Shown in pieces: positions 1 to 11,538 of a stretch of DNA of 64,000 bases. Position 1 is the first letter of the stretch. Each line of letters opens with the position of its first letter. Both the position numbers and the translations under genes were made by a program. Below the pieces are notes generated by a model. That model was given only the letters and a program-made list of their open reading frames with translations, did no database searches and was not told where the DNA came from. This DNA is from Xenopus tropicalis (Eukaryota > Chordata > Amphibia > Anura > Pipidae), in the NCBI RefSeq assembly GCF_000004195.4, contig NC_030683.2, forward strand, positions 1,486,620 through 1,550,619, written 5' to 3'.

Positions 1-1028
1 AGGGGCTCCTTACTGTAAGGGCAGTCAGGTTATGGGGTTCCCTACCCAGAGAGGGGGAATGAGTGATACATTTGGGGTGGGGAGGAAAGGGGATCTCACC
101 ATCAGCATAGGAAGGGGCTCCTTACTGTAAGGGCAGTCAGGTTATGGGGTTCCCTACCCAGAGAGGGGGAATGAGTGATACATTGGGGGTGGGGAGGAAA
201 GGGGATCTCACCATCAGCATAGGAAGGGGCTCCTTACTGTAAGGCAGTCAGGTTATGGGATTCCCTACCCAGAGAGGGGGAATGAGTGATACATTGGGGG
301 TGGGGAGGAAAGGGGATCTCACCATCAGCATAGGAAGGGGCTCCTTACTGTAAGGGCAGTCAGGTTATGGGGTTCCCTACCCAGAGAGGGGGAATGAGTG
401 ATACATTGGGGGTGGGGGGGAAAGGAGATCTCACCATCAGCATAGGAAGGGGTTCCTTACTGTAAGGGCAGTCAGGTTATGGGGTTCCCTACCCAGAGAG
501 GGGGAATGAGTGATACATTGGGGGTGGAGGAAAGGGGATCTCACCATCAGCATAGGAAGGGGTTCCTTACTGTAAGGGCAGTCAGGTTATGGGGTTCCCT
601 ACCCAGAGAGGGGGAATGAGTGATACATTGGGGGTGGGAGGAAAGGGGATCTCACCATCAGCATAGGAAGGGGTTCCTTACTGTAAGGGCAGTCAGGTTA
701 TGGGGTTCCCTACAGAGAGGGGGAATGAGTGATATCATTGGGGGTGGGGAGAAAGGGATCTCACATCAAGTCATAGGAAGGCGGCTCCTTACTGTTAAGG
801 GCAGTTCAGGTTATGGGTTCCTAGCCAGAGAGGGGGAATGGAGTGGATACATGGCGAGGTGGGGGGAAAGGATGATCCACCATCAGCATGAAGGGTTCCT
901 TACTGTAAGGGCAGTCAGGTTATGGGGTTCCCTACCCAGAGAGGGGAATAGTGATACATTGGGGGTGGGGAGGAAAGGGGATCTCACCATCAGCATAGGA
1001 AGGGGTTCCTTACTGTAAGGGCAGTCAG
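1..1028 (+). repeat. 112-bp minisatellite
   Basis: About nine tandem copies of a 112-bp unit. Key motifs are GGGGCTCCTTACTGTAAGGG, TCCCTACCCAGAGAGGGGGA and GATCTCACCATCAGCATAGG. The first copies are nearly identical, and copies from about 710 to 960 carry many small indels. The array continues past the left window edge. A lone partial copy in the opposite orientation lies at 9246-9336. Confidence 0.95.
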
Positions 1029-1309
1029 CACTAGTTAATAATGAATACGGCGGTTGCGGCGCCGCATGTTGTTGCCCCATCAGACGCTCTCGCTGGGCTC
1101 GGGGGGCACAAATGAGACACAGAGAGTAGAGCGTCGGGATCTCCCGGCTCCGCACATAAATCCCGGGATCTCGGGGGAATCTCGGCAGATAAAGCCGCGA
1201 CGCTGAGTAATCGTTTTTGTCGGAAAGAAATGTAAATTGTTGCTAATTAGCTAATTACATATTCATTAGCGCTTTCCGGATCGTCGGCTTCACTGCGCGG
1301 AGTCTCCCG
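1029..1309. other. non-repetitive spacer, no gene seen
   Basis: Single-copy-looking sequence between two minisatellites, with an ATTA-rich stretch at 1240-1275. I see no exon-like reading frame with splice signals matching the SorCS family. Confidence 0.6.
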
Positions 1310-2815
1310 GGGGGGGGGGGGGCCCGGGGTACAGAATCGGTTCTGGCATGTTCAGCTACACAGAGGCCCAAAACATTCCGGGGGGGGGGGCCAGGTCCGG
1401 CCCTGCGGTACAGATATCGGTCTGGCCATTCAGCTACACAGAGGCCAAAACGGCCCCGGGGTGGGGGGGGCAGTCCGGGCGGGGTACCAGAATCAGTTCT
1501 TGGGCTATTTCAGTACACAGAAGCCTGAAACAGCCCCCGGGGGGGGGGGGGCAGGTCCGGCCCGGGGTACAGAATCAGTTCTGGCATTTCAGCTACACAG
1601 AGGCCCAAACAGCCCCGGGGGGGGGGGGGGGCAGGTTCGTGCCCGGGGGTACAAATCAGTTCTGGCATTCAGCCTACACAGAGCCAATACACCCCGGGGG
1701 GGGGGTGGGGGGCAGGTTCCGGGCCCGGGTACAGAATTCAGTTTGGTCATTCAGCTACACAGAGGCCCAAACAGCCCCGGGTGGGGGCCAGGTCCGGCCG
1801 GGGTACTTAGAATCGTTCTGCATTTCAGCTACACAGAGGCCCAAAACAGCCCCCGGGGGGGGGGGCAGGTCGGGCCGGGTACGAATCAGTTCTTGGACAT
1901 TTCAGCTACATTCAGAGGCCAAACAGCCCCGGGGGGGGAAGGTACCGGCCCGGGTTACAGAATCAGGTTCTGGCATCTCAGCATACACAGGAGGCCCAAA
2001 CAGCCCGGGGGGTGGGGGCAGTCTCGGCCCGGGTACAGAGATCGGTCTCTGGCATTTTCAGCTACACAGAGGCCAACTGGACCCCGGGGGGGGGTGGGCT
2101 ATGGTCCGGCCGGGGTACAGAATCATTCTGGCATCTTCAGCTAACAGAGCCCAAACAAGGCCCCGGGGGGGTGGGGGCAGTCCGGCCCGGGGTACAGAAG
2201 TCGGCTGGCATTTCAGCTACACAGAGGCCCAAACAGCCCCGGGCGGGGGGGGGGCAGGTCCTTGGTGTACAGATATCTGGTTTGGCATTACAGCTAACAG
2301 AGGCCCAAAAACAGCCCGGGGGGGGGGGGGGGCAGGTCCGGCCCGGGGTACAGAATCGGTGTTCTGGCATTTCAGACTTACACAGAGTCGCCAAAAGCCC
2401 CGGGGGGGGGGCAGGTCCGGGGGTACTAGAAGTCGGTTCTGGCATTTCAGCTACACAGAGGCCCAAACAGCCCCGGGGGGGGGTGGGGGGCAGTCCGGGC
2501 CGGGGACAGAAATTCGTTCTGGGCGATTTCAGGACTACACAGAGGGCCCAAAACAGCCCGGGGGGGGGGGGGGGGCAGGTCTCGGGTTAGCAGAATCGGT
2601 TCTGGGCTTTCAGCTTACCCACAGAGGCCGGCAAACAGCTCCCGGGGGGGGGGGGGCGTGTGCCGGCACGGAGGTACCAGAATCGGTTCTTGGGCATTTA
2701 GTACACAGAGGCCCAAACATAGGCCCCGGGGGGGGGGGGGGGGCAGGTTCCGGGTACAGAATCGGTTCTGGCATTTCAGCTACACAGAGGCCCAAACAGC
2801 CCCGGGGGGGGCTTT
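1310..2815 (+). repeat. ~75-bp minisatellite with poly-G core
   Basis: About 20 copies of a unit containing CAGAATCGGTTCTGGCATTT, CAGCTACACAGAGGCCCAAA and CAGCCCC followed by 9-15 G, then CAGGTCCGGCCC. Copies differ mainly by G-run length and single-base indels. The G tracts could form quadruplexes. ORFs on both strands here result from the repeat. Confidence 0.92.
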
Positions 2816-3439
2816 TATCTTGTTATCGTTCCTGTTGTTTTATCTCTCGGCTGAAACACTTGTTCTACATCGTAACCAATCGGCCAATCATTAGCCTGGG
2901 ATGGAGGCGCTGTAACCAATAGCAACAGCCTCTTATTAACCCATAACTGCCCCAGCCTCCTGTCTGTACAGGGGATGGGGGGGTCATTTATTCCCAGAGA
3001 CGGAGACCCCCATAACAGGCACACGTTAGTAAATGTCATCAGATAATGAGGCGCCGACCAATGGGCTGTACCCCGATACTCGCTGAACCCCAATAACAAA
3101 CGCCTGGAGAAACGGAATAAATAAGTCCACACACCAGGCAGCCATTGCTGTGACTTCCCATAATCCTTCAGTCACCTGGCTTTAGTAGGTTGCAGTCTTT
3201 CTTTACTGCTGTGCTGGAAACTGCCAGTTCCCCCCCACCCAGCAGGTATGAACAGAGCGTGTTAGTTCAGCCAGACCTCAGAACAGCACTGCAGCGTTTA
3301 GCTCTGCTCTAAATCCCATTTTTGGAATGAGAAGCAGCAGTTTCATGTTGCATCAATAGCAAGAGGCGTGGGTGGATTCAGCTAAATGCCCCCTAACTGC
3401 CCCATTTATGCCTATAAGGGCACTAATAGATAAATAATT
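2816..3439. other. unique intronic spacer
   Basis: Repeat-poor DNA with two CCAAT-like boxes (AACCAAT around 2875 and 2915). I see no exon. Confidence 0.55.
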
Positions 3440-5755
3440 ATAACCCCAAATACGTTATATACAGTGAGAGGCAGAGGGCACTGACACCACAAATACATTA
3501 TATACAGTGATGAGCAGAGGGCACTGTGACACCCCCAAATTCAATTATATTACAGGAGAGGCAGAGGGCACTGACACTCCCTAAATAACATATATAAAAG
3601 TAGAGGCAGAGGCACGACACCCCAGAATACATTAATATCAGTGGAGAGTCAGAGGGCACTGCACCCCAAATACATTATTATTTACAGTGAGAGCAGAGCG
3701 GCACTGACACCCAAATACATATATACAGGAGAGGCAAGAGGGCACTGATCACCCCAAATTACATTATATACAGTGATTAGCAGAGGGCACCCTTGACACC
3801 CCAAATTGACATTTATATACAGTGAGGAGGTCAGAGGCCACTGTTACAACCCCAAATACATTATATACAGTGAGAGCATGAGGTGCACTGACACCCCAAT
3901 ACATTATACAGTGAGAGGCAGAGGGCCACTGACTACCCCAAAATACATTATATACCCAGGTTTGGAAAAAAGGAATAAGGGGGGGGGGGGGCCCAGGGGA
4001 AAGGAAGTGGGGGGCACTTGACAACCCCAAGATCATGATATACAGTGAAGAGCAGAGGCCACTGACACCCCAAAATTACATTATATTACATGTGGAGAGG
4101 CAGAGGCCACTTGACACCCCAAATACGATATATTACAGTGAGAGGCAGAGCACGGACACCCAATACATTATATTTAACAGTGACGAGAGGCCACTGAATC
4201 CCAAGATACATATTATATAGTGCAGGGCAGAGGCCCACTGTACACCCCAAATACATTATATACAGGTGAGAGCGCAGGAGGCCACTGACACCCCAAATAT
4301 TCATTATATTAAGTTGAGAGGCAAGAGGCCCTGACATCCAAAATACATTATATACAGTGAGCAGCAGAGGGCACTGACACCCCAAATACATTATATCAGT
4401 GAGAGGCAGAGGGCACTGACCACCCCAAAATACATTTATTACATAAGCAGGCAGAGGGCCACTGACACCCCAAAATTACATATATACATAAGAGGCAAGG
4501 GCATCTGCCACCCCATAATACTTTTTATATTAAGTTAGAGCAGAGGCCACTGACTATGCAAATACATTATATACAGTGAGAGGCAGGGGGCACTGACATT
4601 CCCAAATACACTATATGCCCAGTGATAGGCAGAGGGCACTGGACACTCGCCACAGACTTTGATATACTAGTGAGAGGCAAGGGCCACTGACATCCCAATA
4701 CACTATATCAGTGATAGGCAGAGGCACAGACACCCCAAAAGTACATTATATACAGTGAGAGGCATGAGGCTCTGCACCCAAATACATTAGATACAGTGAG
4801 AGGCAGAGGCCGACTGACACCCAATAATACATTATATGCAGGAGATCTATTATGGCTATCTGAACACCCCAAAACATTTATAACAGTGAAGGTCAAGCCA
4901 CTGACACCCCAAATACATTATATACAGTGAGAGGCAGAGGGCACTGACATCCCAAATACACTATATGCAGTGATAGGCAGAGGGCACTGACACCCCAAAT
5001 ACATTATATACAGTGAGAGGCAGAGGGCACTGACACCCCAAATACATTATATACAGTGAGAGGCAGAGGGCACTGACACCCCAAATACATTATATACAGT
5101 GAGAGGCAGAGGGCACTGACACCCCAAATACATTATATACAGTGAGAGGCAGAGGGCACTGACACCCCAAATACATTATATACAGTGAGAGGCAGAGGGC
5201 ACTGACACCCCAAATACATTATATACAGTGAGAGGCAGAGGGCACTGACACCCCAAATACATTATATACAGTGAGAGGCAGAGGGCACTGACACCCCAAA
5301 TACATTATATACAGTGAGAGGCAGAGGCCACTGACACCCCAAATACATTATATACAGTAAGAGGCAGAGGCCACTGACATCCCAAATACATTATATACAG
5401 TGAGAGGCAGAGGGCAGTGACACCCCAAATACACTATATACAGTGAGAGGCAGAGGGCACTGACACCCCAAATACATTATATACAGTGAGAGGCAGAGGG
5501 CACTGCCACCCCAAATACATTATATACAGTGAGAGGCAGAGGGTACTGACACCCCAAATACATTATATACAGTGAAAGGCAGAGGGCACTGCCACCCCAA
5601 ATACATTATATACAGTGAGAGGCAGAGGGTACTGATACCCCAAATACATTATATACAGTGAGAGGCAGAGGGCACTGCCACCCCAAATACATTATATACA
5701 GTGAGAGGCAGAGGGTACTGACACCCCAAATACATTATATACAGTGAGAGGCAAT
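3440..5755 (+). repeat. 43-bp minisatellite
   Basis: About 54 copies of a unit containing CACTGACACCCCAAATACAT, TATATACAGTGAGAGGCAGA and GGG. Copies from about 4900 to 5750 are almost perfect 43-mers, while copies from 3540 to 4900 are riddled with single-base indels, which suggests uneven sequence quality. A subvariant alternates GGGCACTGCCACC and GGGTACTGACACC near the right end. Confidence 0.95.
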
Positions 5756-6735
5756 AGATCCAGACACCCCCTTACCCATCCAAAAAGCAGGTTACCTGTA
5801 GGCTTGAATTCAGCACCTTTCAGGTCAAAATTAGCTCAGAAAATCTGCCCCCGGTATCAGCCCCCCTACCTGCCCGCTCAGTGACACAGTGACAAATGGG
5901 CAACTCTACATTAAAGGGGATGGAATGTGCAATTAATGCTAAGTCTAAACTTTCTAATAAACGTTAATTTAAATGACTTGATAATCTCATTGTTTTTGCA
6001 AAAAACGTTTTGCTTTGTTGCAATAAATGCGCAGTGCCGGGGGGGGGGCAGTGCCAGGGTAACTCTGCTCCTAATGAGACATCATTGTCATGTGACCCCC
6101 CCCCCGGTGCTAACGACCCTGTCAGGCTCCTGTATATAAATAATGTGACATTTCCATCCCGTTAGTTTGTGTTACTGTGACATTAACCCCCGATCCAACA
6201 ATTAGATTTCTTCCCCCCCCCCCGGCACTCGGCGCCGCTGTCACGGATCAGCGAATGGATCAGCTGTAACCCACGCTGAGTAGGAGTTCTGGTTATTTGC
6301 CCACAGGGGGCAGATTTTAAAGGGATTTATTATTGCAGCTTATGCCCCACTGGGGGAAGAGACCTGCTGGGGGGCAATTACACACTTTAGTGGCAGAACG
6401 TCCCCCTGTTCCCAGCGAGGGGGGGGGGGCTGCACTCACTTTTTCTGAAATTTAATAACATAATGATAATAAATAGAATATGCCAGGCACGCAATCGTCT
6501 GTAAAGCCCCCCCCCATGGCTTCCTGTAGCACCGGGGGCACCTGCCGGTTACACTGGCACCATTACCCACTGGCCCCCAAGAATTTCATAACATAGTGTG
6601 GCCCCCAAGCATTTCATACCCCACCTCAAGCCCCGCACAGACTGTATCACCACCAGTCGGATGGGCGGTGCCACTGCCTTGGGTACCTCGTGGGCGGGTC
6701 ACTAATAGTCACGCCCACACTGTTCTCCTTTGCAG
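5756..6735. other. unique intronic sequence before exon 1
   Basis: Repeat-poor apart from G/C homopolymers. The region ends in the polypyrimidine tract and acceptor of exon 1. No other SorCS exon was found here. Confidence 0.6.
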
Positions 6736-6838
6736 CCCTACTGCTCCCTGCACCTCCATCTCAAGGTGTCGGAGAATCCTTACACCACGGGCAACATCGC
6801 CAGCCGGGAAACTGCCCCGGGGATCATTGTGGCTTCAG
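6736..6838 (+). CDS. sorcs1: sorcs1 exon 1 of window (VPS10 propeller)
   Basis: The exon lies between acceptor TCCTTTGCAG and donor GTCTGT. It begins in phase 0 and leaves one nt for the next codon. The translation starts PYCSLHLHLKVSENPYTTG and ends APGIIVAS, a highly conserved stretch of the VPS10 ten-bladed beta-propeller. Two competing ORFs in other frames across this region are shadows. The exon before it is not in the 6.7 kb upstream, so the preceding intron is longer than 6.7 kb. Confidence 0.93.
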
Positions 6839-7060
6839 GTCTGTATTTGCCTCATTGGGTCACATGTGTCTGTATAACGGGGGCTGGGGGGGGGGTTTAA
6901 TATAATTAGTACAGGCTCCGCCCCCCACCTTATTATAAATATAAATGACAAATCAGACTAATGGGTATTTGGACGATGGGGCAGAATATTGGGGTATTTA
7001 TGACTTTCCCTTTCTGATACAATTTGCCGACAGTCGCATTTTATTTTCAATTTGTCGCAG

Positions 7061-7137
7061 GGAACGTGGGGGCGGAGCTGACGGAGTCGGAGATCAGTAT
7101 GTTCATCTCATCGGACGCAGGAAACACCTGGAGACAG
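7061..7137 (+). CDS. sorcs1: sorcs1 exon 2 of window (VPS10 propeller)
   Basis: Acceptor TTTGTCGCAG, donor GTAGGTGAC. The first two nt complete a Gly codon begun in the previous exon. The translation includes NVGAELTESEISMFISSD and AGNTWRQ. SSDAGNTW is the classic Asp-box (S-x-D-x-G-x-T-W) of VPS10 and sialidase-type propeller blades. The preceding intron is only 222 nt. Confidence 0.94.
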
Positions 7138-7341
7138 GTAGGTGACTGACTGGGGATTGGCCGCTGAGTCTCCTGGGGCACTGATTGGCTGACAGGTTAC
7201 AGGCAGAACCACTCACATTCGGGGGGTGGGGGGATGCTGTGAGACTGATTGGGGGCAACGGGTTTTGTATATCAAGGTTTATTGAATGATATTGTGCTGG
7301 GGGGGGAAATTACTGTTACTGGGATTAATGGGTTAATCCAG

Positions 7342-8866
7342 AGTAATGACAGTGGGGGGCACGGGCCAAGTAAATGACAGTGGGGGCCGGCCCGTAATGA
7401 CAGTGGGGGCACGGCAAGTAATGACAGTGGGGGCACGGGCCAAGTAATGACAGTGGGGGGGCACGGGCCAAGTAATGACAGTGGGGGGGCACGGCCAAGT
7501 ATGACAGTGGGGGGCACGGGCCAAGTATGACAGTTGGGGGGCACGGGCCAAGTAATGACAGTGGGGGGGCACGGGCCAAGTAATGACAGTGGGGGGGCAC
7601 GGCCAAGTAATGACAGGGGGGGGCACGGCCAAGTAATGACAGTGGGGGCACGGCCCAAGTAATGACAGTGAGGCAGGGGCACGGGCCAAGTAATGACAGT
7701 GGGGGGGCACGGCCAAGTAATGACAGTGGGGGGGGGCACGGGCCAAGTAATGACAGTGGGGGGCACGGGCCAAGTAATGACAGTGGGGGGGGGCACGGGC
7801 CAAGTAATGACAGTGGGGGGCACGGGCCAAGTAATGAACAGTGGGGGGGCACGGGCCAAGTAATGACAGTGGGGGGCACGGGCCAAGTAATGACAGTGGG
7901 GGGGGCACGGCCAAGTAATGACAGTGGGGGGCACGGGCCAAGTAATGACAGTGGGGGGCACGGGCCAAGTAATGACAGTGGGAGGCACGGCCAAGTAATG
8001 ACAGTGGGGGGCACGGGGCCAAGTAATGACAGTGGGGGGCACGGGCCAAGTAATGACAGTGGGGGGGGCACGGGCCAAGTAATGACAGTGGGGGGCACGG
8101 CCAAGTAATGACAGTGGGGGGGCGCGGGCCAAGTAATGACAGTGGGGGGGCACGGGCCAAGTAATGACAGTGGGAGGCACGGCCAAGTAATGACAGTGGG
8201 GGGCACGGGCCAAGTAATGACAGTGGGGGGGCACGGGCCAAGTAATGACAGTGGGGGGCACGGGCCAAGTAATGACAGTGGGGGGGCACGGGCCAAGTAA
8301 TGACAGTGGGGGGGCACGGCCAAGTAATGACAGTGGGGGGCACGGGCCAAGTAATGACAGTGGGGGGCACGGGCCAAGTAATGACAGTGGGGGGCACGGG
8401 CCAAGTAATGACAGTGGGGGGGGCACGGGCCAAGTAATGACAGTGGGGGGGCGCGGGGCCAAGTAATGACAGTGGGAGGCACGGCCAAGTAATGACAGTG
8501 GGGGGCACGGGCCAAGTAATGACAGTGGGGGGGCACGGCCAAGTAATGACAGTGGGGGGCACGGCCAAGTAATGACAGTGGGGGGGCACGGGCCAAGTAA
8601 TGACAGTGGGGGGCACGGGCCAAGTAATGACAGTGGGGGGGGCACGGGCCAAGTAATGACAGTGGGGGGCACGGGCCAAGTAATGACAGTGGGGGGGGCA
8701 CGGGCCAAGTAATGACAGTGGGGGGGGCACGGGCCAAGTAATGACAGTGGGGGGGCATGGGCCAAGTAATGACAGTGGGGGGCACGGACCAAGTAATGAC
8801 AGTGGGGGGCACGGGCCAAGTAATGACAGTGGGGGGGCACGAGCCAAGTAATGACAGTGGGGGGGG
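7342..8866 (+). repeat. 27-bp G-rich minisatellite
   Basis: About 56 copies of GCCAAGTAATGACAGTGGGG plus GG and CACGG in intron 2. The G run varies from 4 to 8, shifting frame from copy to copy. The reverse strand lacks stops in all frames, which creates three overlapping spurious ORFs of more than 500 codons. Confidence 0.96.
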
Positions 8867-9072
8867 AGGCTTAGATCTCATTTACACAAATGTCAGAATT
8901 CCCAGGGCCCAATCAGATGTGCGAGAGTCTGTTGTTATGGCATTGGGGTGGGAGGGGCATTTAGCCGGGGGGGGGGCAGCTGAGAGATCTCGGGGGCTCC
9001 CAGGGGCCACGGGGGGAGGAGGGAAGTACTTGGATCTCTCTGTCCCATTGTTTCTCTTTCTGCCTCTCGTAG

Positions 9073-9164
9073 ATCTTTGATGAGGAGCACAGTGTCCTGT
9101 TCCTGGATCAGGGGGGGGTTCTGGTCGCCATGAAGCACACGTCCCTCCCCATCCGCCACTTATG
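9073..9164 (+). CDS. sorcs1: sorcs1 exon 3 of window (VPS10 propeller)
   Basis: Acceptor CTCTCGTAG, donor GTAAGAG. It starts in phase 0 and ends two nt into a Trp codon that the next exon completes. It encodes IFDEEHSVLFLDQGGVLVAM and then KHTSLPIRHLW. The intron before it is dominated by the 27-bp minisatellite. Confidence 0.95.
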
Positions 9165-9245
9165 GTAAGAGCGGCACCCGGTGGCACTGCCACCCCAGAG
9201 TGGGGCCGGGTAGGGTGCCTGGGGGGGGGTTTTAAAGGGAAAGTA

Positions 9246-9336
9246 AGTAAGGAACACCTTCCTATGCTGATGGTGAGATCCCCTTTCCTCCCCACCCCCA
9301 ATGTATCACTCATTCCCCCTCTCTGGGTAGGGAATC
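9246..9336 (-). repeat. single inverted copy of the 112-bp minisatellite unit
   Basis: About 91 of the 112 bp of the unit at 1-1028 recur once here in reverse complement (CCTATGCTGATGGTGAGATC, ATGTATCACTCATTCCCCCT), 82 nt after exon 3. It is not part of a tandem array. Confidence 0.93.
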
Positions 9337-9744
9337 TATGGATCCACGCTCAGAACATTACAAGAGAAAATCACCTTAGTTATTTTCGGCCAGTGGCTGT
9401 GCAGCCAAAACGATCCGGTTGCCATAGTGAATATTTACATACATTAATTGGCATTTCGTAGGCCGGCAGTTACTTACACCCAGGAATCGGCTTTAGATTT
9501 TGCCCTTGGCAGAAATAACACAATATATTTGTTTATATTCTGCTGCCGTGCTGTGAGTGGAAAATATTAATATGGAAACCAATAGGGGGGCCCCCAGGAA
9601 ATATAATTTCCTTCATGAACAACTGTAATTCCCCCCCCCCTCAAATCAGTTGAAATTTTCCACATTGGGCAAAATGCTGCCATTAGGGGGCGCCCACAGT
9701 CAGAACCAACAGCAGAGAAAAGATCCTTACAATGTGGCACCAAT
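9337..9744. other. intron 3 unique segment
   Basis: Single-copy DNA between the inverted monomer and the first 19-bp array. No coding signal. Confidence 0.55.
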
Positions 9745-10980
9745 GAGATGGAGACAGTAGGGCAAGATGGAGACAGTAGGGCAAGATGGAGACAGTAGGG
9801 CAAGATGGAGACAGTAGGACAAGATGGAGACAGTAGGGCAAGATGGAGACAGTAGGGCAAGATGGAGACAGTAGGACAAGATGGAGATAGTAGGGCAAGA
9901 TGGAGACAGTAGGGCAAGATGGAGACAGTAGAGCAAGATGGAGATAGTAGGGCAAGATGGAGACAGTAGGGCAAGATGGAGACAGTAGGACAAGATGGAG
10001 ATAGTAGGGCAAGATGGAGACAGTAGGGCAAGATGGAGACAGTAGGGCAAGATGGAGATAGTAGGGCAAGATGGAGACAGTAGGGCAAGATGGAGACAGT
10101 AGGGCAAGATGGAGACAGTAGGGCAAGATGGGGACAGTAGGGCAAGATGGAGACAGTAGGGCAAGATGGAGACAGTAGGGCAAGATGGAGACAGTAGAGC
10201 AAGATGGAGACAGTAGGGCAAGATGGGGACAGTAGGGCAAGATCGAGACAGTAGGGCAAGATGGAGACAGTAGGGCAAGATGGAGACAGTAGGGCAAGAT
10301 GGAGACAGTAGGGCAAGATGGAGACAGTAGGGCAAGATGGGGACAGTAGTGCAAGATGGAGACAGTAGGGCAAGATGGAGACAGTAGGGCAAGATGGAGA
10401 CAGTAGGGCAAGATGGGGACAGTAGGGCAAGATGGAGACAGTAGGGCAAGATGAGGACAGTAGGGCAAGATGGGGACAGTAGGGCAAGATGGAGACAGTA
10501 GGGCAAGATGGAGACAGTAGGGCAAGATGGGGACAGTAGGGCAAGATGGAGAAGTAGGGCAAGATGGAGACAGTAGGGCAAGATGGGACAGTAGGGCAAG
10601 ATGGAGACAGTGGGGCAAGATGGAGACAGTGAGGCAAGATGGAGACAGTGGGGCAAGATGGAGACAGTAGGGCAAGATGGGGACAGTAGGACAAGATGGA
10701 GACAGTAGGGCAAGATGGAGACAGTAGGGCAAGATGGAGACAGTAGGACAAGATGGAGACAGTAGGGCAAGATGGAGACAGTAGGGCAAGATGGAGACAG
10801 TGGGGCAAGATGGGGACAGTGGGGCAAGATGGAGACAGTGGGGCAAGATGGAGACAGTGGGGCAAGATGGAGACAGTAGGGCAAGATGGAGACAGTAGGG
10901 CAAGATGGAGACAGTAGGGCAAGATGGAGACAGTAGGGCAAGATGGAGACAGTAGGACAAGATGGAGACAGTTGGGAAAG
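9745..10980 (+). repeat. 19-bp satellite, array 1 (forward)
   Basis: About 65 copies of CAAGATGGAGACAGTAGGG in intron 3. Variants at fixed positions are GGGCAAG/GGACAAG, GGAGAC/GGGGAC and GACAG/GATAG. The reverse strand has no stop codon in any frame and the 19-nt period rotates the frame, so all three reverse frames stay open and give a false 19-residue repeat protein. Confidence 0.97.
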
Positions 10981-11109
10981 ATTTATATTTGATATAAATC
11001 CAGTTTTGCTGGACACCCCACATTCAGTGTAGAATTTGGGGGCTACTAATAAGAAGACAGATGTAAGTGCCAGTTTGTGCCAAGTGTCGGTGGATTCTCT
11101 CCCCCACAG

Positions 11110-11217
11110 GCTGAGTTTTGATGAAGGAAGATCATGGAGCAAATACACCTTTACAGTTACCCCCCTGTTCGTCGATGGTGTTTTGGGGGAACCCGGGGAA
11201 GAGACGCTCATTATGAC
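11110..11217 (+). CDS. sorcs1: sorcs1 exon 4 of window (VPS10 propeller, Asp-box)
   Basis: Acceptor CTCCCCCACAG, donor GTAAGTG. The first nt finishes the split Trp. It encodes LSFDEGRSWSKYTFTVTP (SFDEGRSW is another Asp-box) and LFVDGVLGEPGEETLIM, and ends two nt into a Thr codon. The intron before it carries a large 19-bp satellite array. Confidence 0.96.
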
Positions 11218-11385
11218 GTAAGTGTTTCTGGGGCTCCCCCCACCCCCCATTCCCCCCATAGAGTGAATTTTTACCATTTAGTTACCAAACTCCACCCAAT
11301 ACCCCCTCCTCCCCCTCCTACACAGCAGCCCAATGGGACATTGGAAACCTTTATCCAATCAGAACTTTCTCTCCTCTTTTTTTAG

Positions 11386-11503
11386 AGTTTTCGGCCATTT
11401 TAGTCACCGGTCCGAGTGGCAACTGGTTAAGGTCGACTACAAGTCAATATTTGAGCGTCGCTGCTTCCCAGACGATTATTTGCCGTGGCAGCTCCATAGC
11501 CAG
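11386..11503 (+). CDS. sorcs1: sorcs1 exon 5 of window (propeller end, first 10CC cysteine)
   Basis: Acceptor CTTTTTTTAG, donor GTACGAC, after a 168-nt intron. It encodes VFGHFSHRSEWQLVKVDYKS, then IFERRC and LPWQLHSQ, and ends in phase 0. The Cys of FERRC is the first of the ten cysteines of the 10CC module that follows the propeller. Confidence 0.96.
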
Positions 11504-11538
11504 GTACGACTGGTGTCTCTTTAATGAGTGACCCGGGT

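Noticed and set aside
1348..2922. 524-codon forward ORF
   Set aside because: Runs through the poly-G minisatellite, with overlapping ORFs in other frames and no domain.
1..6735. Searched for upstream SorCS propeller exons
   Set aside because: No splice-bounded frame resembling the expected preceding segment was found; the region is repeats and spacer.
7272..8881. Three reverse ORFs of more than 500 codons rich in Pro, Leu, His and Cys
   Set aside because: They lie wholly inside the 27-bp minisatellite, are open in all three frames, and switch frame with G-run length.
9747..10977. 19-bp arrays considered as a CRISPR-like array
   Set aside because: Units are directly contiguous with no unique spacers, in a vertebrate intron.
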